Source: Bordetella petrii (GTDB lineage: Bacteria > Pseudomonadota > Gammaproteobacteria > Burkholderiales > Burkholderiaceae_B). Taken from it: a stretch of DNA of 64,000 bases. The first letter of the stretch is position 1. Every line of letters begins with the position of its first letter. The notes beneath the pieces are model-generated. The model had not been told where the DNA came from. It made no database searches and worked only from the letters and a program-made list of their open reading frames with translations. Positions 42,967 through 51,697 of the stretch are shown here, piece after piece. The translations under genes were made by a program, and so were the position numbers. The DNA lies in the NCBI RefSeq assembly GCF_017356245.1, contig NZ_JAFMZZ010000004.1:937163-1001162 (forward strand). The letters are read 5' to 3'.

Positions 42967-44193
42967 TCAGGCGCGCGCCGGCGCGCCGGCATCGTCGCGC
43001 GGGTCGCGCGGCAGGCACACCAGCACCAGCAGCGAGCAGGCCCCCGTGCAGATAAAGGCGTAGTCGTAGTGTCCGCCGATGGCGACAAAGGCCGCGAACA
43101 GCGTGGGCGCCACCATGTTGGTCAGGTTGACCAGGATGCTGGACCCGGCCGCGGTCTCGGAAATCAGGTGGGCCGGCGAGCGGCGCGCCACTTCCGCGAT
43201 CTGCACGCCGTTCCAGCTGGCCGCCGAGCAGCCTGCCACGAACGCCAGCAACACCACGGCCCACAGGGGCCAGGCCGGACTGGTCAGGCCCAGCAGCGCG
43301 GTGGTGGCCGCGGACAGAATCGCGGCGATCGACAGGGTGGCGGTGGCCGAGCGCAGGCGGTCCGACAGCCAGCCCAGCACCACCCGGCCGATCACGCCGC
43401 CGGCCTGCATCACGGCAAAGACCGCGCCGGCCAGGCTCAGCGAAAAACCCAGGCGGTCTATCAGATAGATGACGGTGAAGGTGAACCAGCAGCTCTGGGA
43501 TACGGCGAACAGGCTGCCCACCACCGACATTTTCATCAGGCCGCGGTTATGCGCCAGTGAAGCCAGCGGCACGGTCAGCGTGCGCAGCGTGGGTAGGGGA
43601 AGGGCGCGGCGCTTTCTGGGCGGGGTTTCGTCCAGGTTGGCGCTCAGCCGCCAGGTGAGCGCGGTGGGCAGCACCACGGCGAATGCGCAGACAAACAGCG
43701 CGATGCGCCATCCCGCCAGCGCCACGACTATGGGAACCAGCAAGCCCGCGATCACGCCGCCCAGGGGCACCCCGGCCTGCTTGATCGAGAAGATGAGGTT
43801 GCGCTTGCCCGGCGGGGAAAACCGTTGCAGGACTTCGCTGCCGGCCGGGTTGGCCGCGCCGTTGCTCAGGCCCATGATGAAGCAGGCCATCAGGGCGATG
43901 CCCACGCTGGGAAACAGCAGGAACGCCATGCCGGCCGCGCCCAGCACCAGGGTCAGCTGCAGGGTGCGCATCCCGCCGATCTGCTTGAGCAGCGCCGAGC
44001 CCGCCACCAGGATGGCGAGCCCGCCCAGCGAATTGCTGGCGGTCAGGTAGCCGATGGAACTGCCGCTCCAGCCGAACTCGTCGGACATGGCCGGGGCGAT
44101 GATGGGGATAAGCCGGTTCAGGAATGCCGAGGTGGTCTGCAGGGTGAAAATGGCCGCTACAGGCATAAGCCAAGTAGGCGCTACGCGGGTCAT
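42967..44193 (-). CDS. MFS transporter
   Basis: A 408-residue inner-membrane transporter with twelve predicted helices. It starts MTRVAPTWLMPVAAIFTLQT, has a GWSGSSIGYLTASNSLGGLA segment after helix 1, LSNGAANPAGSEVLQRFSPPGKRNLIFSIKQAG in the middle, and the cytoplasmic GWLSDRLRS motif. The pattern resembles cyanate/organic-anion MFS carriers. Substrate unknown; it is isolated between convergent and divergent neighbours. Confidence 0.87.
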   Translation of the reverse strand: MTRVAPTWLMPVAAIFTLQTTSAFLNRLIPIIAPAMSDEFGWSGSSIGYLTASNSLGGLAILVAGSALLKQIGGMRTLQLTLVLGAAGMAFLLFPSVGIALMACFIMGLSNGAANPAGSEVLQRFSPPGKRNLIFSIKQAGVPLGGVIAGLLVPIVVALAGWRIALFVCAFAVVLPTALTWRLSANLDETPPRKRRALPLPTLRTLTVPLASLAHNRGLMKMSVVGSLFAVSQSCWFTFTVIYLIDRLGFSLSLAGAVFAVMQAGGVIGRVVLGWLSDRLRSATATLSIAAILSAATTALLGLTSPAWPLWAVVLLAFVAGCSAASWNGVQIAEVARRSPAHLISETAAGSSILVNLTNMVAPTLFAAFVAIGGHYDYAFICTGACSLLVLVCLPRDPRDDAGAPARA

Positions 44194-44382
44194 CGAATCT
44201 CTGGGGTGTTCTTGTTGGACGGAGGCGGCAGGGCGAACCTGATCGCGCCAGCCATCTTCTGCCCCTCATGATACCCCCGGCGCGCCGCCGCGGCGCCGGA
44301 ACGGGCCCGCCTCTTGGCGCCGGCGCCGGAATTCGATCACAATGGATCGACTCCGCGGCCAGCTGACAAGGAGCACACTGAC

Positions 44383-44610
44383 ATGGGCAAGACGTTCAAG
44401 ATCGGCGATCACGTCGCCTGGAATTCCGAGGCGGGCAAGGTGTCGGGCACCATCATCGCCATCCATACCCGCGATTTCGACTACAAGGGGCACACGCACC
44501 GCGCCTCGCCGGAACATCCCCAGTACGAAATCAAGAGCGACAAGACCGACCACGTCGCGGCCCATCGGGGCGAGGTGCTGGAGCACGTGCGCGGCAAGGG
44601 CCGGACATGA
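44383..44610 (+). CDS. DUF2945 (HVA1 family TUDOR-like) protein
   Basis: A 75-residue protein, KFKIGD-like start (FKIGDHVAWNSEAGKVSGTI), then TRDFDYKGHTHRASPEHPQY and the end KTDHVAAHRGEVLEHV: the complete DUF2945 / hypervirulence-associated TUDOR-like domain. An AAGGAG ribosome site lies ahead of the ATG. The function is unknown. It overlaps the DUF488 gene by 4 bp (ATGA), a pairing that suggests a joint role, possibly in stress responses. Confidence 0.88.
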   Translation: MGKTFKIGDHVAWNSEAGKVSGTIIAIHTRDFDYKGHTHRASPEHPQYEIKSDKTDHVAAHRGEVLEHVRGKGRT

Positions 44611-45134
44611 CGCTGCCGTTCTTTACCATCGGCCATTCGAACCGCGGCCTGGACGCGTTTGCCGAACTGCTGCAAGAGGCCGGCATCGAACTGGTGGCCG
44701 ATATCCGCACGGTGCCGCGCTCGCGGGCCAACCCCCAGTTCAACCAGGATATCCTGCCCGCCGCGCTGGCGCCCCTGCACGTCGACTACGAGCACATGGC
44801 GGCGCTGGGCGGGTTGCGGGGAAAATCCAAAGAGGTGTCCCGCGACGTCAACCGTTTCTGGGAGAACGACAGCTTTCACAACTATGCGGATTACGCGCTG
44901 TCGGAGGCGTTCCGCGCCGGACTGGATCACCTGGTCGACCGCGGCGGCCGGCAGCGCAGCGTGCTGATGTGTTCCGAGGCGGTATGGTGGCGTTGCCACC
45001 GGCGCATCGTGGCCGACTATCTGCTGGCCCGGGGACTGGCGGTTTTCCACATCATGGGGCCGGGCCGCATCGACCCCGCCAGCCTGACGCCGGGCGCGGT
45101 CGTCCAGGCCGACGGCACGCTGGCCTATCCCTGA
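44607..45134 (+). CDS. DUF488 family protein
   Basis: A 175-residue protein with the DUF488 pattern: FFTIGHSNRGLDAFAELLQ, LVADIRTVPRSRANPQFNQD, YEHMAALGGLRGKSKE, and VLMCSEAVWWRCHRRIVADY with the conserved Cys and CHR motif. DUF488 proteins are of unknown function, with a conserved cysteine and basic residues that suggest nucleic-acid or redox chemistry. It is translationally coupled to the DUF2945 gene; 80 bp separate it from the DyP gene. Confidence 0.9.
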   Translation: MTLPFFTIGHSNRGLDAFAELLQEAGIELVADIRTVPRSRANPQFNQDILPAALAPLHVDYEHMAALGGLRGKSKEVSRDVNRFWENDSFHNYADYALSEAFRAGLDHLVDRGGRQRSVLMCSEAVWWRCHRRIVADYLLARGLAVFHIMGPGRIDPASLTPGAVVQADGTLAYP

Positions 45135-45214
45135 CCGCCCGGCCTGCGGCGCGGCTTGCCGCGGGCATAAAATGCACCGACAACAATTCGTCTGGAAACC
45201 CGTCTCTGGATCCC

Positions 45215-46264
45215 ATGCCCAACAATAATATCCAGCCGCAGGCTGTCGTCGGCGCCATCACGCGCAGCGCCATCTTCATCGTCGCCACGCTGGCGGCCGG
45301 CGACGATCATGCCGGCAAGGTGCGCGCCATGTGCGGCAACCTGGCCGCCCTGGTGCGTTCGGTAGGCAAGCGCGTGCCGTCCGGCAACCTGTCCTGTGTG
45401 TTCGGTTTCAGCTCCAGCGGCTGGGACCGCCTGTTCGGCGAGCCGCGCCCCGCCGGCCTGCATCCGTTCCGCGAGTTCAGCGCCGATGGCCGCCATGCCA
45501 TGGCCACGCCGGGCGACCTGCTGCTGCACATCCGCGCCGACCAGATGGATCTGTGTTTCGAGCTGGCCACGCAGGTGCTGGGCCAGCTGGGCGAGGCCGT
45601 GACCGTGGTCGACGAAGTGCACGGCTTTCGCTATTTCGACCTGCGCAGCATGGTGGGTTTCGTCGACGGCACGGAAAACCCCGAAGGCCAGGAAGCGCTG
45701 GACTTCACCCTGGTGGGCGGCGAAGACCCGGATTTCGCCGGCGGCAGCTACGTGCTGGTGCAGAAGTACCTGCACGACATGGCGGGCTGGAATGCGCTGC
45801 CCGTGGAAACACAGGAACGCATCATCGGGCGCACGAAGCTGTCCGACATCGAGCTCGACGAATCGGTCAAGCCGACGTCGTCGCACAGTTCGCTGACCAC
45901 GCTGACCGAAAACGGCGAAGAGGTGAAGATCGTGCGCGACAACATGCCGTTCGGCCGCCCCGGTTCGGGCGAGTTCGGCACGTATTTCATCGGCTATGCG
46001 CGCTCGCCCGCGCCCATGGAACAAATGCTCGAGAACATGGTTGTCGGCCGGCCTCCGGGCAACTATGACCGGCTGCTGGATTTCAGCCGCGCGGTCACGG
46101 GCGGGCTGTTCTTTGTTCCCTCCGCCAACCTGCTCGAAGCGCTCGAGGCGCGCGAGCCGCAGGCCGGCGGCGCAGGGCAGCCGGACCCCGCGCCGCCCGG
46201 CGGCCCGCGTCTGGACGGCTCGCTGAACATCGGTTCTTTAAAAGGAAATTCCCAGCATGAATAA
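45215..46264 (+). CDS. DyP-type haem peroxidase with encapsulin-targeting tail
   Basis: A 349-residue dye-decolourising peroxidase of the bacterial P/B type. The GxxDG motif is in VGFVDGTENPEGQEALDF, followed by GGSYVLVQKYLHDMAGW, TKLSDIELDESVKP, and GTYFIGYARSPAPMEQML near the end. The C-terminal tail, LDGSLNIGSLKGN (residues 333-345) after a Pro/Gly-rich linker, matches the cargo-loading peptide that docks DyP inside encapsulin shells. The shell gene follows with an 8-bp overlap, so cargo and shell are co-translated. Confidence 0.94.
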   Translation: MPNNNIQPQAVVGAITRSAIFIVATLAAGDDHAGKVRAMCGNLAALVRSVGKRVPSGNLSCVFGFSSSGWDRLFGEPRPAGLHPFREFSADGRHAMATPGDLLLHIRADQMDLCFELATQVLGQLGEAVTVVDEVHGFRYFDLRSMVGFVDGTENPEGQEALDFTLVGGEDPDFAGGSYVLVQKYLHDMAGWNALPVETQERIIGRTKLSDIELDESVKPTSSHSSLTTLTENGEEVKIVRDNMPFGRPGSGEFGTYFIGYARSPAPMEQMLENMVVGRPPGNYDRLLDFSRAVTGGLFFVPSANLLEALEAREPQAGGAGQPDPAPPGGPRLDGSLNIGSLKGNSQHE

Positions 46265-47060
46265 TCTGCATCGCGAACTTGCCCCCATTTCCAGCGCCGC
46301 CTGGTCGCAGATCGAAGACGAAGTCGCGCGCACGTTCAAGCGTTCCGTTGCCGGCCGGCGCGTGGTCGACGTCAAGGATGCCGCCGGCCCGGGGCTGGCC
46401 GGCGTGGGAACGGGGCACATGCGCGCCATCGCGGCCCCCCAGAAAGGGGTAGGCGCGAAAGTGCGCGAAGTCAGGGCGCTGGTCGAGCTGACGGTGCCGT
46501 TCGAACTGCAGCGCGACGCCATCGACGACGTCGAGCGCGGCGCCAATGATTCCGACTGGCAGCCGGCCAAGGATGCCGCCATCGAGCTGGCCTACGCCGA
46601 AGACAGGGCGATTTTCGACGGCTACAAGGCGGCCGGCATCGTCGGCATCCGCGAAGGGTCGTCGAACGCGAAAATCAAGCTGCCGGCCGACGTCGCCGAC
46701 TATCCCGCCGCTATCGGCAATGCGCTCGAAGCGCTGCGCCTGGCGGGGGTGGACGGCCCGTATTCGGTGCTGTTGGGCGCCGATGCCTACACCGCGCTTG
46801 CCGAGGGCCGCAATGGCGGCTACCCCATCATCGACCACATCAAGCGCATTGTCAGCGGCGACATCATCTGGGCGCCGGCGATCAACGGCGGCAGCGTGCT
46901 GTCCACGCGCGGCGGCGATTACGAGCTGCACCTGGGCCAGGACCTCTCCATCGGCTACCAGGGCCATACCGACAACACCGTGCGCCTGTACCTGCGCGAA
47001 ACACTGACCTTCCTGATGCTGACCAGCGAGGCATCCGTGTCGGTGGTGCCCAAGGCATAG
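46257..47060 (+). CDS. encapsulin shell protein (family 1, HK97 fold)
   Basis: A 267-residue shell protein: MNNLHRELAPISSAAWSQIE, the FKRSVAGRRVVDVKDAAGP region, LVELTVPFELQRDAIDDVER, EDRAIFDGYKAAGIVGI, and the end DNTVRLYLRETLTFLMLTSE, all standard for linocin-M18-like family 1 encapsulins, which form about 20-24 nm capsids. Together with the tagged DyP upstream it makes a peroxidase nanocompartment. It overlaps the DyP gene by 8 bp and its stop (TAG) shares one base with the GTG start of the CLC gene. Confidence 0.95.
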   Translation: MNNLHRELAPISSAAWSQIEDEVARTFKRSVAGRRVVDVKDAAGPGLAGVGTGHMRAIAAPQKGVGAKVREVRALVELTVPFELQRDAIDDVERGANDSDWQPAKDAAIELAYAEDRAIFDGYKAAGIVGIREGSSNAKIKLPADVADYPAAIGNALEALRLAGVDGPYSVLLGADAYTALAEGRNGGYPIIDHIKRIVSGDIIWAPAINGGSVLSTRGGDYELHLGQDLSIGYQGHTDNTVRLYLRETLTFLMLTSEASVSVVPKA

Positions 47061-48772
47061 TGTCGAGCGGCGATATCCCGGCCGCGGCCGCGCGCCAGCC
47101 CATCGGATACTACCTGCGCCTGGTCGGGCTGGCGGTGGTGCTGGGCATTGCGGGGGCGCTGGCCGCCCACGTGTTCCGGTGGGGGCTGGATTACGCCACC
47201 GGACTCCTGTTCGGCCGCAGGCAGGACATCACCCTGCTGTTCGGCGATCTGCCCTGGTATGCGCGCATTGCTTTTCCGACGCTGGGCGGCGCCATCGCCG
47301 CGCTGGTCCTGGTGCGCGCCCAGCGGCGCGAAAAGGCCGCCGGCGTGGTGTCGGAATACCTGGAAACCATCGACGGCAGAATGGCGCGCATCCCGGTCGT
47401 GCCGTCGTTGATGCGCTGCGTGTCTTCGTTCGTGTCGATCGTTTCGGGCGGGTCCATCGGCAAAGAGGGGGCCATGGTCCAGCTGTCCGCCACGGTCGGG
47501 TCGGCCCTGGGTGCGCGGGTGCGCGCCCTGCGCGGCTACGATTTCCGCCTGGCGGTGGCCATGGCCGCCACGGGCGGCCTGGCCGCGGTTTATCACACGC
47601 CGCTGGCCGCCGCGATCTTCGTCAACGAGATCGCCTTCGGCGGATTCGCGCTGCGGCGCACCGGCTATCTGTTTACCGCCGCGGCGGCATCGGCGTGGAT
47701 GACCAGCACGATGGAGCCGTTCATGCCCCTGTATGCGCTGCCGGCGCACACCTTCACGGTCACGACCGCCGGCATGCTGGGAGTGGGGGCGGTGGGCCTG
47801 GCGGCGGGGCTGGCGGGCTCGCTGTTCCTGTGGTCCACGCGCTGGGCGCGGTCGGGCTTCGCGCGGCTGCACCGGTCGCCGATTGTGCGCATGAGCGCGG
47901 GCGGCCTGATCGTCGGGCTGATCACCCTGGCGGCCCCCGAAGTCACGGGCAACGGCTTTGCCCCCATCGAGCGGCTGCTTGCGGCGGGCACGCTGGAAAC
48001 ATCGCTGCTGTTGCTGCTGGCGCTGAAGGTCGCGGCCACCGCGGCCACGGTGGGCTCGGGCGCGATCGGCGGCATGTTCACGCCTTCGCTGCTGATCGGC
48101 GCGCTGGCCGGCAGCGCCTGCGCGCCCCTGGCCGGCCAGTGGTTCGGCGTGCACGACGGGGTGCTGCTGGGCGTGCTGGGCATGGCGGCGGCGCTGTCGG
48201 CCACCACCAAGGCGCCGTTCATGTCGACGCTGATGGTGTTCGAGATGACCCAGGAATCCGCCTTCGTGTTTCCGCTGATGATCGCCACCGCCGCGGCCTA
48301 TGCGGTTTCCCAGCTGTTCGGGCAATCGGGGGCCTACGAGGTGACCTCGCGGCATCGCGCGCGCGACGAGCGCCGCAACCGCCTGGCCGATGACACGGTG
48401 GCCGCCGTCATGCGCCCGTCCGGCGGGCTGGCGTCCGCATCGGCTTCGGCGCGCCAGGCGCTGCAGGCCGGGGTAGACCGGAAGAAGCGCTTTGTCTTCG
48501 TGGTTGACGAGGCGCGGCGATTCGTGGGCGCGATCTGGACCAACGACCTGCTGGCCCGCGCCGGCGATGCGCCGGCGCCCTTGCTGCGCGACCTGGTCCT
48601 GGATGAATTTCCGGTGGTGTACAAGGGCCAGCCGCTGCGCGAGGCCTGGCAGATCGTGGTCGAGTCCCCCGCCGAGCGCACGCCCGTGCTCAGCGACGCC
48701 GTCGAACGCCGCGTGATCGGCTTCGTGCAGAAAAGCGACCTGCTGCGGCGCGCGCAGGACCTGTTCATCTAG
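47060..48772 (+). CDS. CLC-family chloride channel/transporter with CBS domains
   Basis: A 570-residue membrane protein. CLC features: VSGGSIGKEGAMVQLSATVG (the GKxGP filter motif reads GKEGA), MAATGGLAAVYHTPLAAAIF, and VGSGAIGGMFTPSLLIGALA with the GxFxP-type motif. After about residue 430 come two CBS domains (VAAVMRPSGGLASASA; LVLDEFPVVYKGQPLREAW). The gating Glu of the GREGP motif is kept as the Glu of GKEGA, as in H+/Cl- antiporters. The start is GTG overlapping the encapsulin stop, so it is coupled to the nanocompartment genes, an odd association. Confidence 0.92.
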   Translation: MSSGDIPAAAARQPIGYYLRLVGLAVVLGIAGALAAHVFRWGLDYATGLLFGRRQDITLLFGDLPWYARIAFPTLGGAIAALVLVRAQRREKAAGVVSEYLETIDGRMARIPVVPSLMRCVSSFVSIVSGGSIGKEGAMVQLSATVGSALGARVRALRGYDFRLAVAMAATGGLAAVYHTPLAAAIFVNEIAFGGFALRRTGYLFTAAAASAWMTSTMEPFMPLYALPAHTFTVTTAGMLGVGAVGLAAGLAGSLFLWSTRWARSGFARLHRSPIVRMSAGGLIVGLITLAAPEVTGNGFAPIERLLAAGTLETSLLLLLALKVAATAATVGSGAIGGMFTPSLLIGALAGSACAPLAGQWFGVHDGVLLGVLGMAAALSATTKAPFMSTLMVFEMTQESAFVFPLMIATAAAYAVSQLFGQSGAYEVTSRHRARDERRNRLADDTVAAVMRPSGGLASASASARQALQAGVDRKKRFVFVVDEARRFVGAIWTNDLLARAGDAPAPLLRDLVLDEFPVVYKGQPLREAWQIVVESPAERTPVLSDAVERRVIGFVQKSDLLRRAQDLFI

Positions 48773-48781
48773 GCGCCGCGC

Positions 48782-49699
48782 TCAGCGCGGCCGGTTCAGG
48801 GCAAGGCCGGCATGCGGGGCCGTTGCGCGCAGGATCGAGCCGGATGCCGATTCGGTGCAGTACAGCGTGCGCCGGTCGGCGCCTCCGAACGCGATATTGG
48901 TGGTCGAGCCGCCCGCGCCGCTGCGCCATACCATGGCCGGCTCGGCCCGCGAATTCAGCAGCCAGACGTATCCCAGGCCGGGATTGGCCATCGCCAGGTT
49001 GCCCGCCTCGTCCACGGCCAGGCCGTCCGGGCCGCTGGGCCCGTACGAGGTAAAGAACTGGCTGACCTTCGAGACGCTGCCGTCCGGCAGCAGGGGCACG
49101 CGCCACACGCAGTTGCCGCGGGTGACGGCAAGGTAAAGCACACGGCCGTCGGGCGCCAGGGCTACGCCGTTCGGGCTGGGAACATTGGACAGCAGCGTAT
49201 CGAGCTGGCCGTCGGGCTTCAGCCGGTACAGGCGTCCGGTGGGGTCGTGCAGGCCGCTCTGGCCCTGGTCGGTGAAATAGAGATTGCCCCGGGTATCGAA
49301 AACCAGGTCGTTCACGCCCTTGAAGCGTTCGCTGTTGCGCCGTTCGAGATAGGGCGTGACGCTGCCGGTGGCGACATCCAGCCGCATCAGGCCGTTCTTG
49401 TAGTCGGTAATGAGCAGCGTGCCGGCATCCAGGAACTTCATGCCATTGGGCTCGCCGTCATACTCGGCCACCAGCGTCCATCGGCCCGCGGGATCGATAC
49501 GGAAGATGCGGCCCCAGGGGATGTCGGTCACGTAGAGATTGCCCGCGTCATCGAAGACCGGACCTTCCAGGAACGAGTCCGCGATGGCGCCGCCCCGGTT
49601 GGCGTCGGCCCACGCGCTGCGCGCGCGCCGCCTGAATGCGTCCGGCATGGCGGAAAACAGTTCGAAATCGCCCACCTGGGGCGGCGCAAGAAGAAACAT
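48782..49699 (-). CDS. SMP-30/gluconolactonase-family lactonase
   Basis: A 305-residue six-bladed propeller enzyme of the SMP-30 family: FLEGPVFDDAGNLYVTDIPW (metal-binding Glu), GEPNGMKFLDAGTLLITDYK, FKGVNDLVFDTRGNLYFTDQ, VPSPNGVALAPDGRVLYLAV (Asn), and SGPDGLAVDEAGNLAMANPG (Asp). These are the Ca2+ or Zn2+ ligands of gluconolactonase-type hydrolases. It is the last gene of the operon starting at 55313 and probably opens a sugar-acid or hydroxy-acid lactone made or imported by the preceding genes. Confidence 0.9.
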   Translation of the reverse strand: MFLLAPPQVGDFELFSAMPDAFRRRARSAWADANRGGAIADSFLEGPVFDDAGNLYVTDIPWGRIFRIDPAGRWTLVAEYDGEPNGMKFLDAGTLLITDYKNGLMRLDVATGSVTPYLERRNSERFKGVNDLVFDTRGNLYFTDQGQSGLHDPTGRLYRLKPDGQLDTLLSNVPSPNGVALAPDGRVLYLAVTRGNCVWRVPLLPDGSVSKVSQFFTSYGPSGPDGLAVDEAGNLAMANPGLGYVWLLNSRAEPAMVWRSGAGGSTTNIAFGGADRRTLYCTESASGSILRATAPHAGLALNRPR

Positions 49700-49748
49700 G
49701 GCGATGGCCTATTCGGCGTTGCGGTCAGTGGATATGCGGCGAGCCGGC

Positions 49749-50711
49749 TCAGTCTGCCCGCAGGCCCAGTTCGCGCGCCAGGGCGCCGTTGGCGTCGATC
49801 TCGCGGGCCAGCTGGGCGGCGAACGCGCTGCCGCAGGTGTTCTGGGGCGCCATGCCCAGCGAGCGCAGCTTGGAAGCCGAGTCGGCCGATTGCGCGAAAT
49901 CGGTGGCGGCCTGCTGCAGCGCCGCCAGGGCCTCGGGCGGCGTGCCCGCGGGGGCAAGCAGCCCGTACCAGGCGTCGGCGGCGTAGCCCTTGACACCGGC
50001 TTCGTCAAAGGTCGGCACATCCGGCAGCAGCGCCGAACGGCTGGGCGCGGCGACTGCCAGCGCGGTCAGCTTGCCGGACTGGATCTGCGGCAGGACCGAG
50101 CCCAGGGTCGCCAGGGAACTGTCCACCTGGCCGCCCATCAGGTCGGTGACGGCCTGCGCGGCGCCCTTGTACGGAATGTGGTTCATCGAGGCGCCCGTCA
50201 GGCGCAGGAACTGTTCGCTGGCAAAGTGCCCCGAACTGCCCGTGCCGGGCGTGGCGTAGGTGCGTTTGCCGGGTTCGGCCTTTACCTGCCGCAGAAATTC
50301 GTCCAGGGTCTTGACGGGCATCGACGGCCCCACGACCAGCACGGTCGGGCTGATGGCCAGCGTGCATATCGGCGCGAACGATTTCAGCGCGTCGAACTTG
50401 ATGCGCGTGCTGTACAGGGCGGGGATCATGGTGTGGTTGGTGGCGCCCAGCAGCAGGGTGTATCCGTCGGGCTTGGCGCTGGCCACGGCCTCTGCGGCCA
50501 GGATGGTGTTGGCGCCCGGCTTGTTTTCGACCACGAAGGGCTGGCCCAGACTGCGCGATGCCTGGTCGGCGAAGGCGCGCGCGACCACGTCGGTGGGGCC
50601 GCCCGCGGAAAAGCCGACCACCAGCCGCACGGGATGGTCGGGGTACTTGGCCTGCGCGGCGCCGGCGGCCAGGCCGAGCGCCAGGGCGCACAGCAGGGTT
50701 GCGGATTTCAT
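49749..50711 (-). CDS. TctC/Bug-family periplasmic solute-binding protein
   Basis: A 320-residue binding protein: signal peptide cleaved near AQA-K (about residue 21), mature start YPDHPVRLVVGFSAGGPTDVVA, then VENKPGANTILAAEAVASAK and VTDLMGGQVDSSLATL. It carries the ligand-loop motif with FSAGGPTD in place of the more usual PPGGxxD, so its ligand may differ from the sibling at 54345. It is one of three Bug proteins in the same operon, none with TctA/TctB. Confidence 0.92.
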   Translation of the reverse strand: MKSATLLCALALGLAAGAAQAKYPDHPVRLVVGFSAGGPTDVVARAFADQASRSLGQPFVVENKPGANTILAAEAVASAKPDGYTLLLGATNHTMIPALYSTRIKFDALKSFAPICTLAISPTVLVVGPSMPVKTLDEFLRQVKAEPGKRTYATPGTGSSGHFASEQFLRLTGASMNHIPYKGAAQAVTDLMGGQVDSSLATLGSVLPQIQSGKLTALAVAAPSRSALLPDVPTFDEAGVKGYAADAWYGLLAPAGTPPEALAALQQAATDFAQSADSASKLRSLGMAPQNTCGSAFAAQLAREIDANGALARELGLRAD

Positions 50712-50740
50712 GTGGGGTCTCCTCCTGTAAATTTACTGAA

Positions 50741-51697
50741 TCAGCGGGCAGCGGCCTGGCGCGCCAGGGCGGCCAGCACGTTTCTGGCGGCGGCGATGCC
50801 CATGTTGACGTACGCCGCGCGGGTCACGCCGCCGATGTGCGGGCTGAGAATAATGTTCTTCTCGTGCTGGAACGGGTGGCCCGCGGTCATGGGCTCTACC
50901 GCGAAGCTGTCCAGCCCCGCGGCCATTACCTGCCCGGAACGCACGGCGTCGATCAGCGCGGCTTCGTCGATCAGGCCGCCGCGCGCCGTATTTACCAGAA
51001 TGACGCCGGGCTTGCATTGCGCCAGCGTGCGCGCGTTCAGCAAGCCCCGGTTGTCGTCGGTCAAGGGACAGTGCAGCGAGATCGCATCCGATTCGCGCCA
51101 GATGGTATCCAGGTCGACCTGCCGCACGTCGGCGGGCAGGTTCTTTGCAAACGGGTCGTGGCCGATGACGCGCATGTCCAGGGCCGCGCCCATTTTCGCC
51201 ATGCGCAGGCCGATGGCGCCCAGGCCGACCAGGCCCAGGGTCTTGCCGGCCAGTTCTTCGCTTTTGTGGGTGGCCTTGTCCCAATGGCCGGCCCGCATGC
51301 GCACGTCCAGCGCAATGACAGACTTGGCGCAGGCAAGCAGCAGCGCCAAGGCCTGCTCGACGACGGCCGCCGCGTTGGCGCCCACCGCGGCGACGACGTC
51401 GATATTGCGCGCCTGCGCGGCGGCCTTGTCGATCGTGTCGGTGCCGCTGCCGTGCTTGGAAATGACGCGCAGCGATGGCGCCGCATCCATGGCCGCGGCG
51501 CCGACCTTGCCGTACCGGACGATGATGGCCGCGGGGTCGTGGGCGCGGCAAAGGTCGACGATGTCCTGGTCGGAGGGGGTCTTGCCGGCATAGACGATGC
51601 GGTAGCCGTCCAGCAGCGCCAGCGCCTCGGGCGCAAGGTCCGCCGCTGTTACCAGGACGGCCGGCCTGTCTTGGGCAGCGGGGGCGGCGGTGGTCAC
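50741..51697 (-). CDS. D-isomer 2-hydroxyacid dehydrogenase (phosphoglycerate dehydrogenase-like)
   Basis: A 318-residue NAD-dependent dehydrogenase: VISKHGSGTDTIDKAAAQAR, the nucleotide-binding GKTLGLVGLGAIGLRMAKMG, SDAISLHCPLTDDNRGLL, GVILVNTARGGLIDEAAL (catalytic Arg), and ILSPHIGGVTRAAYVNMGI (catalytic His). The start is a GTG overlapping the stop of the RraA-like gene (GTGA). It should interconvert a 2-hydroxy acid and a 2-oxo acid, the likely next step after lactone opening in this operon. Confidence 0.92.
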   Translation of the reverse strand: MTTAAPAAQDRPAVLVTAADLAPEALALLDGYRIVYAGKTPSDQDIVDLCRAHDPAAIIVRYGKVGAAAMDAAPSLRVISKHGSGTDTIDKAAAQARNIDVVAAVGANAAAVVEQALALLLACAKSVIALDVRMRAGHWDKATHKSEELAGKTLGLVGLGAIGLRMAKMGAALDMRVIGHDPFAKNLPADVRQVDLDTIWRESDAISLHCPLTDDNRGLLNARTLAQCKPGVILVNTARGGLIDEAALIDAVRSGQVMAAGLDSFAVEPMTAGHPFQHEKNIILSPHIGGVTRAAYVNMGIAAARNVLAALARQAAAR

